DNA of 64,000 nt, from contig NW_019091602.1 in NCBI RefSeq assembly GCF_001949145.1, forward strand, positions 450,035 through 514,034, in the 5' to 3' direction. The notes under the pieces are model-generated. The model made no database searches, was not told where the DNA came from, and worked only from the letters and a program-made list of their open reading frames with translations. The position numbers and the translations under genes are program-made. Origin of the DNA: Acanthaster planci. Lineage: Eukaryota > Echinodermata > Asteroidea > Valvatida > Acanthasteridae. This document shows, in pieces, positions 48,801 through 59,400 of the stretch (within the stretch, counting starts at the first letter, position 1; each line of letters starts with the position of its first letter).

Positions 48801-50295
48801 TGGTTTTGTGTTGGTTTGCCTCCCTTAGGTGCATGTGTACTATCGGGGAACCCTCGCCAGCAACAGTAAGGAATTTGACTCCTGCATGGATGGTAAACCC
48901 TTTATGTTCCGGTTGGGAAGTTCTGAAGTCATCAAAGGCTGGGATATGGGTATCGCCGGTGAGTGAGCAACATGTCTTGGGGAGGAAATGAACTCGGGAC
49001 ATCATTTCTCATGAATTTTTTTTGGATTCAGGATTTTGCGAACTTTCAAGTAGCCCGACCTCTCCGGTTGGACTTTTAAAAATTGCAAGGTTGCTGTAAC
49101 ACGTTGCAGTTCCACCACAATATGCACTGTAACACATTAACATAGTGGGATATGACACTGCTAGTACAGTGTCAATTAGTTCTGTAAATGATTTTACCAG
49201 TGACAAAAATCCCATTTGTTTTTACTATTTTTATCATTGTGTGTCAAAAAATTGGATTATTATTGGACACGAGAACGTATTGTCCCAAACTGGTTTACTT
49301 CTGGGGATAACCCTTTTTCTCATCGTCTTATTTCTCATGTTAGGTATGAAAGTTGGAGGCAAAAGGCGTTTAACCGTTCCTGCATCTGAAGGGTAGGTTC
49401 TTGGAGTTTTGTTCATGTTTACAACTTTCTTTTGAAATCTCTCGCACAAAATGATAGTGAACCCTGAATAAGCATTTTACGACAGTTTGCAACCAAGCTG
49501 ACCTTTACAATGCATTGTGGAGAAAAAGCCGACAAATGGTTTCCTTTGTTGCATATAAGAATGCGACATTAAATATCACTTTTTCACGTTCTTGACAAAA
49601 TTGGCAACTCTACAGGGAAGAAAACTCAGAGGATAATCATGTCTGAGCAGTTATTCCTTACCTTCTAAATTCAGCATGTTCAAAGTGGGAAAAAAGTGGG
49701 GCGAGGGAATTGATCATGAAATGTAGAAATTGTCCTTTTGCCCTTTTCATTTCAGCTTTGACAGTTGCGCAGCTTTGTCTCTGTCTTTGTGACTTGAATC
49801 TTGACTTCATCAGTTCTAAATACAGTGAAATCTTGGCGAGTTAAACTTTGATAACTCAAAGCTCTTGCTAAGTCAAACTCTCTACAATCTTTTTTCCCTT
49901 CGGTAGCACAATATGTACAACCGTGCTTATTAACTCGAAACTCTACTGGACCCAGAGTTTGGGCTTGTTCCCTTCAGGTTTGACTTAGTGCGATTTCACT
50001 GTGCATGCATTTATCAAGGCAAACAAATGAAAATTCTCGAAACCGGGCTTCATGGACCTGCACACTGGGCTCACAACCATGGGGTGGGGGAAATAAATTA
50101 ATAAAGCAGAAACTTGAAGCAAAGACGACACTCACATTTGTAACCATCAACACATATCACTTCAAAATTAACACAAACATCCTTTTTATTGCTTACTTTT
50201 GTTTTCATGACTGCAGCTACGGACGTCAGAAAGTTGGTCCTATTCCTCCCAACAGTGCCTTGGTCTTCACTGTGACACTCAAAAATGTTAGCTAG
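12801..50295 (+). CDS. NPL-FKBP nuclear peptidyl-prolyl isomerase (FKBP39/46-like), 598 aa
   Basis: Nuclear histone-chaperone-type prolyl isomerase. Coding exons: 12801-12810, 18677-18769, 20239-20397, 20736-20849, 38810-38932, 40136-40243, 41243-41566, 42673-42758, 43507-43947, 44801-44881, 48829-48958, 49344-49392, 50217-50295. They total 1797 bases with no frame break. Exon 1 encodes only MFWG, the typical start of insect FKBP39/46. Order: nucleoplasmin-like domain (about 1-104), acidic and basic linker (105-486), FKBP domain (487-598). FKBP pocket residues are present: VYYRG, EFDS, EVIKGW, GYG and LVF, so it is probably catalytic and FK506-binding. Exons 2-7 are all symmetric (phase 1-1) and so can be skipped or swapped without breaking frame. 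Intron 4 is 18 kb and holds the two BEN exon sets. The family binds histones and acts in chromatin or nucleolus; that is family knowledge. Confidence 0.92.
12950..12971. repeat. Perfect 22-base palindrome
   Basis: TACTACTAC followed by its mirror complement TAGTAGTAGTA, closed by G and C. It lies 140 bases after exon 1 and directly beside the left end of the 3.2-kb inverted-repeat element. Confidence 0.8.
13136..13398. other. Assembly gap (263 N)
   Basis: Run of N. Open frames that cross it are artefacts. It lies in intron 1 of the FKBP gene, inside the inverted-repeat element. Confidence 1.
14193..14362. repeat. Minisatellite, unit about 17 bases
   Basis: About ten imperfect units of the form GGGGCGAGTTGGTCAG with variants in the last bases. 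It is non-coding and lies within the 3.2-kb element. Confidence 0.85.
16240..16334. repeat. Minisatellite, unit about 17-18 bases
   Basis: Five or six imperfect units built on CCAACTCGGACCCA. Like the array at 14193 it contains an ACTCG core when read on the opposite strand, so the two may share an origin. Confidence 0.75.
16354..17664. repeat. Inverted repeat pair, arms about 85 bases
   Basis: The arm at about 16366-16450 (CCCACAAATAGGGCTGTAG ... GCCCTACTTCAAGGCATG) is repeated in inverted form at about 17577-17664. The 1.1 kb between shows no gene. It may be a second inverted-repeat element next to the 3.2-kb one, or an inverted duplication. Confidence 0.75.
17784..17881. repeat. Possible relic of the GGGTCATTC MITE family
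   Basis: The segment starting GGGTCATTCACCCC and containing a GTGTGAAATTTT-like block resembles the start of the MITE copies at 54711 and 59690. Only one end is recognisable. Confidence 0.3.
19820..20165. repeat. Degenerate repeats in FKBP intron 2
   Basis: Several imperfect copies of GGAAGCCAC(A/T)GGCTG and CATAGCATGTAGCCACAG follow each other up to 70 bases before exon 3. The period is irregular. Confidence 0.6.
21841..22260 (+). other. Duplicated pre-exon block upstream of BEN set A
   Basis: Non-coding sequence resembling 30775-31140 upstream of BEN set B. The best-kept parts are CAGATCAAGA, then ACAGATG followed by GTAAGTTGAAA and TTGGCATTGTCAG, and later GTGCCAACTTTCA plus TATCATTTGATG. 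The GTAAGT looks like a good splice donor. In this copy the candidate exon before it would be 26 bases, which breaks the frame. Confidence 0.55.
22483..28080 (+). CDS. BEN-domain exon set A (four exons, one frameshift)
   Basis: Putative chromatin or DNA-binding protein. Exons are 22483-23631, 23956-24364, 27093-27318 and 27938-28080. Exon A1 begins AG|AA in phase 1 and has no in-frame ATG until 22548; the codons before it (ASGEES..E..VK.QRP) are conserved in set B, so A1 is probably spliced to an upstream exon. A1 is long, basic and low-complexity, with a conserved Lys/Arg-rich end. A2 holds LVPTSLAMA and a YWSCLSDE motif. A3-A4 encode the BEN domain: DLWEAEKASK, RRLLDIYFDRMTLAMG, PLDQNIIGAI, FIKARYN and a final YC..C. 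Within A2 the reading frame shifts between 23956 and about 24058, so the set is either broken or misread. BEN domains bind DNA or proteins, often in repressors. It lies wholly in FKBP intron 4. Confidence 0.75.
23956..24364 (+). other. BEN-A exon 2 with apparent frameshift
   Basis: The acceptor at 23954-23955 enters one frame (EDGIEPPGVDNSNSALVQ). The part conserved with set B (PQENYPPASQHGLVPTSLAM onward) and the donor at 24365 use another. The exon is 409 bases where 2 modulo 3 is required, while the matching exon in B is 371 and fits. The frame used by the conserved part has a TGA near 24035. One missing base, or two extra, between about 23960 and 24058 would explain it. Confidence 0.7.
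26721..26963. repeat. Tandem repeat, unit about 36 bases
   Basis: Six or seven imperfect units of the type TGGTTTTGTGGGGTCTTG plus TGATGGTCTTGTAA, strand-biased to G and T. It lies in the intron between BEN-A exons 2 and 3, ending 130 bases before exon A3. Confidence 0.85.
27093..28080 (+). other. BEN domain of set A (exons A3 and A4)
   Basis: A3 (226 bases, phase 0 to 1) and A4 give the helical BEN pattern: a conserved GYDVFI strand, DLWEAE, the RRLL.IYF helix, PLDQ before the next helix, then KAR and a YCSDC end. A4 runs 47 codons to TAG and has a tail (GSMIENPKAMYFPDM) absent from set B. Confidence 0.8.
27385..27612 (-). repeat. tRNA-derived SINE, copy 1
   Basis: On the minus strand it shows an A-box-like GGTCGAGTGGTTAAGAC (27510-27527) and a B-box-like GGTTCGATTCC (27473-27484), as in a Ser/Leu-type tRNA head, then a body ending in GGGCAGGGCC. 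It matches 39849-40058 in inverted orientation over its whole length. The tRNA head is too diverged and lacks a tRNA fold end, so it is a SINE, not a tRNA gene. Confidence 0.8.
30042..30047 (+). terminator. Candidate poly(A) signal after BEN set A
   Basis: AATAAA 1.96 kb after the set A stop; another is at 29736-29741. Neither is close, unlike the signal after set B. Confidence 0.2.
30775..31140 (+). other. Duplicated pre-exon block upstream of BEN set B, with a microexon candidate
   Basis: Counterpart of 21841-22260. Here the stretch between TCCAG and GTAAGTTG (about 30787-30813) is 27 bases. It would fit phase 1-1 and encode DQDQEHETD-like acidic residues before exon B1. No transcript evidence; the other copy does not keep the frame. 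Confidence 0.3.
31322..36114 (+). CDS. BEN-domain exon set B (four exons, intact)
   Basis: Paralogue of set A. Exons are 31322-32572, 33477-33847, 34591-34816 and 36002-36114, with phases 1-1, 1-0, 0-1 and stop. B1 starts AG|AT in phase 1 with LASGEESPIENQVKGQRP before its first ATG at 31393, so an upstream coding exon is expected. B1 is Ser/Lys/Arg-rich and ends in a basic segment kept in set A (KSK.....PKR, RSAVRKTP, SLQWN). B2 holds LVPTSLTVA and DSVFWTCMSED. B3-B4 are the BEN domain (DLWEAERASK, RRLLDIYFDRMTLAMG, PLDQNVIGAI, YIKARFN, FYCSYC). Added to FKBP exons 1-4 it totals 2337 bases, a clean 778-codon frame. A poly(A) signal lies 33 bases after the stop. It is likely nuclear and chromatin-associated. 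Confidence 0.82.
34591..36114 (+). other. BEN domain of set B (exons B3 and B4)
   Basis: B3 is the same length as A3 (226 bases) and very similar; most differences are conservative. B4 is shorter than A4 and ends soon after the last Cys pair. The strong conservation of A3/B3 against the loose A1/B1 suggests selection on the BEN fold. Confidence 0.82.
36147..36152 (+). terminator. Poly(A) signal of BEN set B
   Basis: AATAAA 33 bases after the set B stop codon, inside FKBP intron 4. It supports a transcript ending here rather than read-through splicing only. Confidence 0.65.
36153..38809. other. Rest of FKBP intron 4
   Basis: No gene supported. Rich in TACATG words (for example 36825-36860). 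Short open frames lack family features. Confidence 0.5.
39849..40058 (+). repeat. tRNA-derived SINE, copy 2
   Basis: A-box-like TGGTTGAGTGGTTATTAC (about 39912-39929) and B-box-like GGTTTGAGTCCCACC (about 39958-39972), then the same body as copy 1, ending about 80 bases before FKBP exon 6. It is inverted relative to the copy at 27385. Confidence 0.8.
40386..40650 (+). repeat. tRNA-derived SINE of a second type
   Basis: GTGGCCAAGGGGTTAAGG (A-box-like, about 40399) and GGAGGTTCAAATCTGG (B-box-like, about 40440) are followed by a body containing GATGGACTGGCATCCCATC, a block seen in many deuterostome SINEs. It lies in FKBP intron 6. Confidence 0.65.
42145..42325 (+). repeat. Dispersed repeat in FKBP intron 7
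   Basis: About 180 bases matching 48611-48785. Shared blocks are TTGTGTTGGTCATTGTTTGA, GGAATTCTTTACAGA and TAGAGTGTGTATAGGGATTG. Same orientation. Type unknown. Confidence 0.75.
46631..46650. repeat. Poly(A) run
   Basis: About twenty A in FKBP intron 10. It could be the tail of a retroposed sequence, but nothing upstream is recognised. Confidence 0.6.
47488..47934 (+). CDS. Hypothetical 148-aa reading frame in FKBP intron 10
   Basis: Not recognised. It starts with ATG. Residues 1-55 are Arg/Lys-rich (ELVFKRRAEQRIESRKRQRK, RRRGRKPRK); the rest is Pro/Met/Ser-rich (PPPARPTVAP, MSQPPGLPFLDP, MLPPAPLKPVL). Base composition is more GC-rich than the flanks, and AATAAA lies at 48113-48118. It could be a small intronless nested gene, a retrocopy, or chance. 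It shows no resemblance to the BEN or FKBP exons that I can see. Confidence 0.35.
   Translation: MASWRLGWHRSWREEELVFKRRAEQRIESRKRQRKITHTCYRRRGRKPRKEIHPQVDGLPPPARPTVAPDQSHAEHTAEYMVEPMSQPPGLPFLDPVSTNPFDSLCTVTPMSRAAAMLPPAPLKPVLSNPASMPLTMAPPLNCISEIF
48611..48785 (+). repeat. Dispersed repeat just before FKBP exon 11
   Basis: Second copy of the repeat at 42145. It ends about 45 bases before exon 11, so it forms part of the 3' end of intron 10. Confidence 0.75.
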
Positions 50296-53200
50296 AAACC
50301 TTCAAGTTGGCAGTGGCTTGTTTTATTGGTAATGTAGACCAGAGCCCACATCAATGTATTGTGGAGTCCCCAGCACATTTTGAAAATCTTCCTGCAAATC
50401 TCTTGCTTTTTAAACAGGCATACTTTTTTCAAGTATATCATAGTGGAGTTTGGGGTAAAATCGTTCAAGTGAGATGGCACAACTTATTTGGGAACGTGCC
50501 TTAATTTGATGCCATAAATATAACAGACCAACCTGACTCCTTGATTTCAGTAGTCAGTTCAATGCATCAGAGTGTTTATGTACATGCATCCTAGTCCATA
50601 TCACACTCTGCATAAAAACTGCACTGGACAAAGAGTAAGCGTATTGTAGCCTATGTAAATTGTTTACAGCCGCATGATCTGCTGTCAATTCAGTTCACTT
50701 GGAGATAATTTGGCTGGCACCAATCACTGTCATCATGTTGTATTTTGAGGCCGTTACCCAGTCTGTATTCTGGATTGGCCTGCATTCCCCCTATCTGCAT
50801 ATAGCTTTCCTCCACTTGGCCCTGTCTGCAGCGTCTTTTGCAATAACTCCAAACAATTGCAACATATCATCTGTTGGCATCTCACAGGATGCTTTAGGGC
50901 ATCTCCGCGTTGGCTTTGCCTCGGGGCGCTATATGCATCCCTTGGGTGTTCAAAACGTCATATCCCACACTACAGCAGTCAAAAGTTATTAATTGCCCAT
51001 ATGCTCGATGGAGGGGGGGCGGGCTTGCCCCAGCCTGGTCTCTGATTGACATGACATGTTTGAATTATTTTCAAATGTGTAACTTTTGCCAAAGCACTCT
51101 CTGAAACTTCTGGTTTCAAGCACAAAATTACTCTCCATCCATGGGTTGCTACAAATGGAGCAAAGCTTATATTAGGGTACAACATTACACATTTTTTTAA
51201 GTACAAAATGACTGTACATGTATGTTTAATCAAGATTTTCTGAATGACATTCCCTCACACCATGATACCTTTGACAGTGTCGTAATATTCTGATTTTTTG
51301 CCGTTGAAATCATGATTGGGAATGTGTCAGAGGAATGTGGCTGCTTTGGAACAATTAAAAAATTTTGATGACTTTTTGTAAAAAGTGTTTTGTGGTTCTG
51401 CTTTCTGAATATAAAGCAAAATAACAAACAAGTGAACTTGACAGCCAAAAAACTATACTTACATGACATGAAATCTGAAGTATGGTTTGGTAGATGACCA
51501 TACAAAATTTTCGTTGGTTGTTTAATGAAATCATTCTGTGAAAGAGGGCAACTTCTAGACTTCATTCTGGAGGAATTGTACAAAATCAAAATCTGAGAAA
51601 TGCACTTTTGCGGCTTGATCATCCTCAACTTGGTTTGCCTTCATCTAAATTGGTGTTCACTGTTACTTTTCAGTGCTGCAGGTCAATACTGAGCTTTACA
51701 TGTGCATTGTACATCTGCAAATTTCAGAACAGTGTGTACAAAATTGCAGTGTTGCTCACTTCTCACAAATATTTGATTTGCATTTCAAATGGGGGATTAG
51801 CCTGTTTATTTCGAAAGTTTTTTATCATTAATAGTTTGTAAAATCTACATTTGCGTACAGCAGCAATCTTGGAGGTCGTTTGGTTATTTTAATTCAGCAA
51901 CATCAAATACACCAAAGTTTTACACACGTACATGTATCTCTGAGACACAAGCCAAGACAGACAGGAATGAATAAAAAAAGGCAAATGAAAATTTAAAAAC
52001 CAAGCAATACCCAAAGACTTAAAAACCCTGCAATTTGGAAAGTTTTGTATAGACAAGAAATACTTTCATTTGTAAGGCCCCATGGCAAACCTGCATTGTC
52101 ATTTACATGTAGACAGAGTGAAAGACGCTTTATCATTTACAAATGTTTTAAAAGTAGAAAAGCCATCATAGTATTTAGGAAAATATATTTTCTGAATTTT
52201 TGCATGACAGAAATGATCACATCTCGTTATATATGTAAAATCCTAAAATTCACATTTATCATGAAAAGACCATTTTAAAAATAGATTTCTTTAGTCTACA
52301 TTGTCTAAGAAGTAATAAAATCCCATTTGAGGTACTGATCAATCAATAAATACAAATACCCTCTTATCAAATACATGTATTTGAAAGTGCAAAATGAATA
52401 CTTAAAATGAAAAGCTTTATAAATTATTCATAACACCTCAAAAACAGATTCTGTATCTTGATTGGCTGAGAACCAGTCACATGGTATTCACTAATTTTGC
52501 CATCTTCTTGTGCACGGAAAGATTTACATGTATATCTGCCCATAGCAACCAAAGTAATATACTCTAGCAACCAAAGAACAATACACTTTACTACTGGCAT
52601 TGTGTGCGCATGCATTGTGGTGTGTGTGTCATGCCTATTCCAAAGCACCAGCGTTACAGAGCAGGCTTCACACATTTTGTGAAGAGGTAGTTTGGAAAAG
52701 TGCTGGTAAATTTTCAACAAATTTCTTAGTCACAGACATATTTTTGCAAGTACATATAGTATATGTACTTCATATATGATCAAATCAATCAGATATCTCT
52801 TAAATCAATCAATCAGAATCGGTGGGAGAGGTGTTATAAAACAAACACCGACTGCTTTGTCTCGTTTTGGAATACTCAATGGATTACCTTGGGAGGCCAG
52901 TTTTACGACACAACTCAAAGCAGTCAATATTTGAATATTTAATGCAGTCACTTTGACTGCTATCATTCTGTAAACGTGCAATTTTTCGAATCGTGATTCT
53001 TACTGGAATGGAAGTGCTGATTATGATAACATACATGTACATATACACCACCAACTGTTGGCTGTGCTTTAGAGAATTAACTTTTTCTCTGCCACAAAAA
53101 GACGGACTTCAATCGTGTGACAAAACAAATCAAAGTACATACACATTATGATACCTTGATAGCTAAGTCAGAACGTTCTGTGCACTTGAGGTAAATTGCC

Positions 53201-53463
53201 TGCTGAAAATAAATTTTTCTGATCATTTTGTTCATTGATGTGTGCATGTACATGTATGTACATGTATCAAGTAGATTTGGCAAATGGGTAATCATCATTG
53301 TTGGAGTCATGCCCTGCTATATATTTTGATCGTCAATATTGTCCGATGGACTGACCGAATTCAAACATTTAAATTAGACTCACAGCTCTTCTCCGTCTGT
53401 GCTGTCGTCTGTCAGCTCAGCAGCTTCGAGTAACAGCAGGCGATAGCTGTCTTTCTTGAATCG
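50296..53463. other. Convergent 3' region between the FKBP and SDR genes
   Basis: No coding exon supported. The two genes point towards each other here, so it should hold both 3' UTRs. AATAAA on + is at 51970-51975; on the minus strand one lies at about 51805-51810. Both are distant from the stops. Confidence 0.5.
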
Positions 53464-56400
53464 TCATTTTTCCTTCCTGGTCTGCGAGGGGACGACAATT
53501 TCCTGGCTTCTAAGAAAGGCCTCCCAACCTCTTTTTGGTAATACACTGGAACAGAGAAAACGGGAGATATGAACTGAGACAATAACATTCTTTTTGTGAA
53601 AGTACATGTATGGATAAGTCAACACACTTCTCTAGCATTCCAACAGGTACATGCACTTTATAACCCTTCACTAGTTGTTGGAGGCCTATACCACAATGTA
53701 AAGTTAATTTTGAAGAAGACAAACTAAAAACTAATGGGAACATTCTTCTCCTGTCCACTCCCCCCCCCCAGCTGTAAACTGAATCAACTGTATTTATATG
53801 TTGGCTGTCTTGAATAAGCCTTTTGCAAATTAACTTTGACCCAAATCTGGTACACTGAGTTCTTGAACATGAACATGACAACTTGAATTCTCCATACTAA
53901 AACCACGGTTGCTATACCTCGTGATTTGGGGAAAGCTTTTGCTTGGTTACATAAGAGACTCCTTGCAACAGTACATTATTCTCAATGGATAAGAAGGGTG
54001 CAAAGGAACCAGTCCATTCCAGAGCTGAGGGTCACTATGTGAAAGCTTGCCTCGAATCACGAGGTATAGCGACAGTGTCTTTAGTCTGGGGAATTTAAAT
54101 GTGCAGTCAGATAACTCAGTGCACCAGATTTTATTCAAATTTAAGTCGCAAATGGCTTCTTGAAAGTTTTGGAGCGTGAGAGCAAAAGCAACAGCAATGA
54201 AACAAAACATATGTAATTCAGAATCTGTGATAAATTACAGTAAATTCTCTAAGCCACATTTACAAAAGATTAAAAGTTTGGTTTGGAACCGAAACTAGTC
54301 TGGCACCAGGCCATTCACCAGCTTACATTAAATATGACGCATTCAGGGAATATGATCAAAAACTGTTTCCCTCTGAGAAGGTCTGTTGGTGATTTACATA
54401 AATGGCACTTGGGAGACCTACGCCTTTAGAACCATGGAGACCCAGTTAATGACTGCAGGCATGAGCAGTTCCCTCTTGTTCTTCAGCACGCCATCCACAA
54501 TTTGCTCCACAACCTCGTCTGCCTTCAGCATGTCTCGGCCATCTCTCCTGGAATGCATTGAGATTAAGGAGGCAGGGGGTTGGAACCAGCAAACAGAAAT
54601 CTTACTTTTCAAAAATGAGAGCAAGTTGCAGATGCTTTATGCCTAACTGTGTACTGGCACAATCAAATAGGAATCCCAAATGACCTTTGTGTTATCTAAA
54701 AGGAATTGATGGGTTATTCTATAAATTTGGGGTCCTTAAGTGTGAGATTTTTGTGTCCCTGACTTGAGAATTGGACCGGGAAACATTGGTCTCAAACTAT
54801 TATTTTAAGTAATCTTTGTAATTGAAGAATGTCTTTTAAACTTACAAAGTCATATGCCAGATGTGACAAGGAGATGAAAAAAATTGGATCCCAACTTTGT
54901 TGAATGACCCTGCTACATGTATGTACATGAAGTCAGCCCTGTGATGGGCTGTAATTTAGAGGGATCTTTGGCAAAAGTAAATGAGACAGTCAGATCTAAA
55001 TGAAGTACCCATAAACACCCAAATACACGTACATGTACATGTACCTAGTAGCTGGTGTAATCCTTCGCATGGTGGGGATTAAAATAAATACTGACTGAAG
55101 GGCAATTTTTACATTTAACTTGTGTTTGGACATTGCTTGCTTTGTTTGGTATTCCATAAAGATCACATGAGCTTCAGTGAACACTCCACATTCCACTATG
55201 AATGTTGCACTTCTCCTCGTCTAATATACGAGAAAAAACAATTTATTGTAAGGATTTAGCTTCACATTCAGGCATCATTTCTTCTATTTGTTTGGGTATA
55301 TTCAATTTGGTAGTAACAAGAAAACTACATGGTTAATGTACATGTTCATGTATATATGTAATTTCATTTTGAGCTATAATCATGGAAATTTCCTGTAGCA
55401 AAAGTCACACAATGTCCAGATGGCTGGATAGGTACAATGTTCATTGATAACCATAATCACAAGCCCCTGTCAAAAAATAATTCAAACACAGGTCTGACAA
55501 GTCACCCTGAAGCAATGAAATTTGATGGAACTACAACACTACATTTACAGTATGTAAATTATGGATTATCAGTAAACCAGAGGATTTCTCACTTTGTACT
55601 GGTGCTGTGAATCAATCCTGTATCTATGAACATTGGACACACCACCGTGGTTTGGACTCCTGGCTTGTTGAAAACCTTGTCAATTTCGTCCCTAAGGGCT
55701 TCATGAAGACCGATGGCAGCGAACTTGGAGGCGCTGTAGTCGGTTAAGCGATGGGAGCCCTGTTTTCCGGCCATGGAGGCGATGGTGACGATATGCCCGT
55801 CGTTTGCTTCCAGCATTCCCGGTAAAAAATTGCGAATGGTCTACATACACAGATAAAAGTAACCAGAATTGGCAAGACAGTTTCCCAAAACCTTTGGCCA
55901 GGAAATGGATTGAATTTGCTGCCAGGCATGATTGGCCAATCTGCACAACTGAAATCTTCAATTTTTCCTTCCTTTTTTGAAACCTGCTTCCATGTGACCA
56001 TGATTGAGAAGGGAAAGACAATTGGCTAATGGCAGAATAATTGACAAATCATTGCACAAGATTGACTGATCACGTAAAGATCAAGCTGTTGCTCAGATCA
56101 AGTGATCATGTCTGACAAATGCATCAGCCAACTGTAAAGAGAGGAAACTCACTGAAAGCTCACGAGTGTGGATTCTGAACTAGCTGCCTACCCATGCATG
56201 CATGTACTGTTATACCACTGGCTACTGCACACTATTCTGTGAAAATGGTTGCACTCACTGGCTAGTCACTTCCAAAAGCATCAGGCGAATTTCTCTATTA
56301 AAAATCTGGTCCCATCGGAAAAAGGTCTGAGTCAATTCGAATAATTCACTATTCGAATATTCGACAATCCATTTGATCGAATATCCTAAGATTAGTTCAT

Positions 56401-59400
56401 ACTTACCAGCAGATTGTTGATTGAACAAACTATTTACAAAATCAGTTGCAATAATGCACACAATTGTACGTTATGATCAATATACATGTAGATGTAATAA
56501 ATGCTCACACCTGGAAGTATCTCCAGCCACTATTTAGCAAGATTTAAGAGATAAACAAGACTTCTTGCCCTGTTGAAAATTTCTGTTCCTTTTAAATGAT
56601 TTAATGAATAATTTACTTTTTAATTAATCATCATAAGATTTCTGATGGTTTTATTTGAATCTGCTTGAAACAAGCCTCCATAGTGCAATTTTTCTCATTT
56701 AAAAAAAAATTCCCTTTTCATGAAATTTGCAGTCAAATATTCAAATTAAAAAACTGATATTTGACAATCAATCGAATATTCGGTTATCTGGCCTATCCAT
56801 AATATAATGTACCAGATGTACAACGTATAACCTAATGTTGATCAGTCACTCTTCTAGGGCTTTACAGAATCAGGATTTGCACTAACTCGGGCATTTGTAG
56901 ATCAATTTAAGAGATAAAAACTGGACAATGTGGTTCCACAAACTTAAATTCAAGGCAGGTGATTAATAAGCATGATAAGGCAGGTTGTACTGAGCCAAGC
57001 GACAGTGATTGTTGACTGCTATGGTTTGCTGATAAGAGATACATGTATGATCTGACATCATCTTGCTTTGAAACCCAAGTTCAGGCAGCCAACTGAGCCA
57101 AAAACCTGAGTTCAATTGGCTGAACCAAGGCTTTCTGGTAAATAAGTCTAAGAATTCAGACTATGGGCAAGTGTAATTTTAGGCCACACACAAGTGTGTA
57201 ATTTGGGCATGGTTCCCTTACAAAAGTCTATCTCAAACAGGGCTGAAACTGTGTACACCATGACTGTCTTCCAAAGCACTGGCATATATGTTGACAGCCT
57301 CTCATTCTATGGCTGAGATGGGTTTGGTTATACATGTAAATTACTGTATGTACATGTACTGTACTTAACCAGGCTGCCCCTACCCAGAATGAACAATATC
57401 TAGACATAGCCAACTTCACACACCATATATTTGCTGGTCCGCGAACTAGATAACCACGATTTGTTTGTTTTTCCTGTACCAACTATGCTACCATAGAGTT
57501 TAGCATGGGCATAAATCGGGGGGGGGGGTGTACATCCCCTCCATTTTTTGAGGTGGGGTGGGCTATTGAATCATCTCCACCCGGGCCCTTTTTGTGGCAC
57601 TGATCAAAAAATCTAAAAGTGACTTCCAACTAACATGCATTCAATATCACTCAAAAGAGGAAAAACAACTTTAAAAAGCTTTAAATATGCAATTTTGAAT
57701 ACATATTACAGATATACATGTATGTACATTAATACTGTTATGCCCCAACTGTAGCATCTGTCCCAACTATAGTTAGGACAGTTCCAACTATAGTGCTGCA
57801 GTTGGCCTGGCCTAACTATTAGTGGCTGATCTCTGTAAAAAACTTACTCAACTTTCTCCAAACTTATGCAGTTCACTCCTGACATAATTCATCTCACACA
57901 CATGTATGGCACTTAATCTGTATAAAAACTTTTTTAAAAGCACACGATGATTTAAACAAATAGCTTTGGCACATGCTCATACTGAACTTCGGTCATTCTG
58001 TGGTACACATGTAGTTGGGCTGGCCCAACTACATGTACCGGTATTCTATCACACACATACATTTACGTACAGTTGGGCCAGTTGAACTTTTGCTTGTCAC
58101 CCAGTGTCCATATAGGATGCTGGGAAGGGCAGGAAATTTTTACGACCTGTGACCGTAAGGTCATTACTTCCTTTGTCAATATTCTTCGGTAAATCATTTT
58201 ATCATTACATTTTGCAACTTGTTACGGAAATTAGTTGCAGATTAGGATGTTATCACATTTGAGCCACTTTTGCTTCTCTGCTTACAGCTCGCAATGTTTT
58301 CATGTCTAAAACTGTGACCCCGTGTGACGTGTTTCCTTCACAAAATTGTTTGAAACAGATTAGCCCTTCCCAGCGCCTTGTGTGGGCGCTGGGTGACGAG
58401 CAAAGTTGGGACTGATGGCTATAGTTGGGGCGTAACTATATTGTGACCCCACTGATTGACCTCTGAAAGGTGGATGAAACTGCATACCCAAAAGTGTGCA
58501 ATGACATTGATGTTCATGGTCTGAGTGATGTTCCGCTCTGACAATGACAGTATGTCCTCTCCAACCAGCACCCCGGCATTGTTGATCAGCATGTAGATGC
58601 CGCCGACCTCCTCCAACACTCGCTCGGCTGTATTTTTGATGGCCTTAGAGGAGGAGCAGTCCACTGTGTAGGAGAAGGCCTGAGCACCCAGTTTACGTAC
58701 CTTTATATATAAAACATCGGGGCAGAAAATGAAAGACAGAAGAATGGGGAAGTCACCAGAGCCAAGGATCACATAAAGAAAAGTGAATTACAGTGTAACT
58801 CAACTTCGAACTCAAACGAAAATGGATAACAGTGTGTCTTGTTTTCTCTGATTCAGAAACAAAAATGGAAAACAAAGCATGTGCAATCATTTCTGATCTT
58901 GGAATTGGATCGGATCCTGTGCCTTCATGGCTGGCCGCAGAGTGGTAGATCTAAACTCATTAAAACACAGGAAAGAAAGGGACAGAAAAAGCCATGGCAG
59001 GGGGCCCTGCATGTTCCCTTGCATTTGTTTTTTGAGCATGGTACATGTACATGTAAATAGGTAAAAAAGTAGGCCCTACATGTTGGCCTACTCAAACACT
59101 AATGCCATAGTGCATAGCATGTACATGTACATCGTACAGTGAATTGTGTAACACTGTAGGCCTATAGGCCTCCTATTGTGAAAGAAAAAATAAATTGTGC
59201 TAATTAGTAATTAAAATCACTGAATTCAACAAATTATGTTAACAACATCCTTACATCTCTTGCAGTTTTTTCGTTGTTCGCCTGGTTGATATCCCACAAC
59301 ACCAAGACGGCTCTCTCTCGAGCAAAGCTCAGAGCCATTAACCGGCCCAAGCCGTGCCCCGCCCCCGTGATCAGCACTGAACGGCCGGCTACCGACTTGC

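Larger units (their letters stand above)
44801..50295 (+). other. FKBP-type PPIase domain, exons 10-13
   Basis: About 112 residues: GGTVIEDLVAGDGKVAKAGK, VHVYYRGTL, EFDS, PFMFRLG, EVIKGWDMG, GMKVGGKRRLTVP, GYG and ALVFTVTLKNV. The aromatic pocket (Tyr, Phe, Phe, Trp, Tyr, Phe of FKBP12 numbering 26, 36, 46, 59, 82, 99) is kept, as is the FD pair. It is the same size as FKBP12. Confidence 0.93.
55841..58487 (-). other. SDR intron 2
   Basis: 2.6 kb with no coding exon. It contains the second copy of the G-rich dispersed repeat (about 57515-57595) and the foldback element at 57737-58436. Confidence 0.7.

Noticed and set aside
53947-54210. Minus-strand frame as the last SDR exon
   Set aside because: It has no SDR features and does not fit the phase-2 donor at 54421; the exon at 53545-53464 does.
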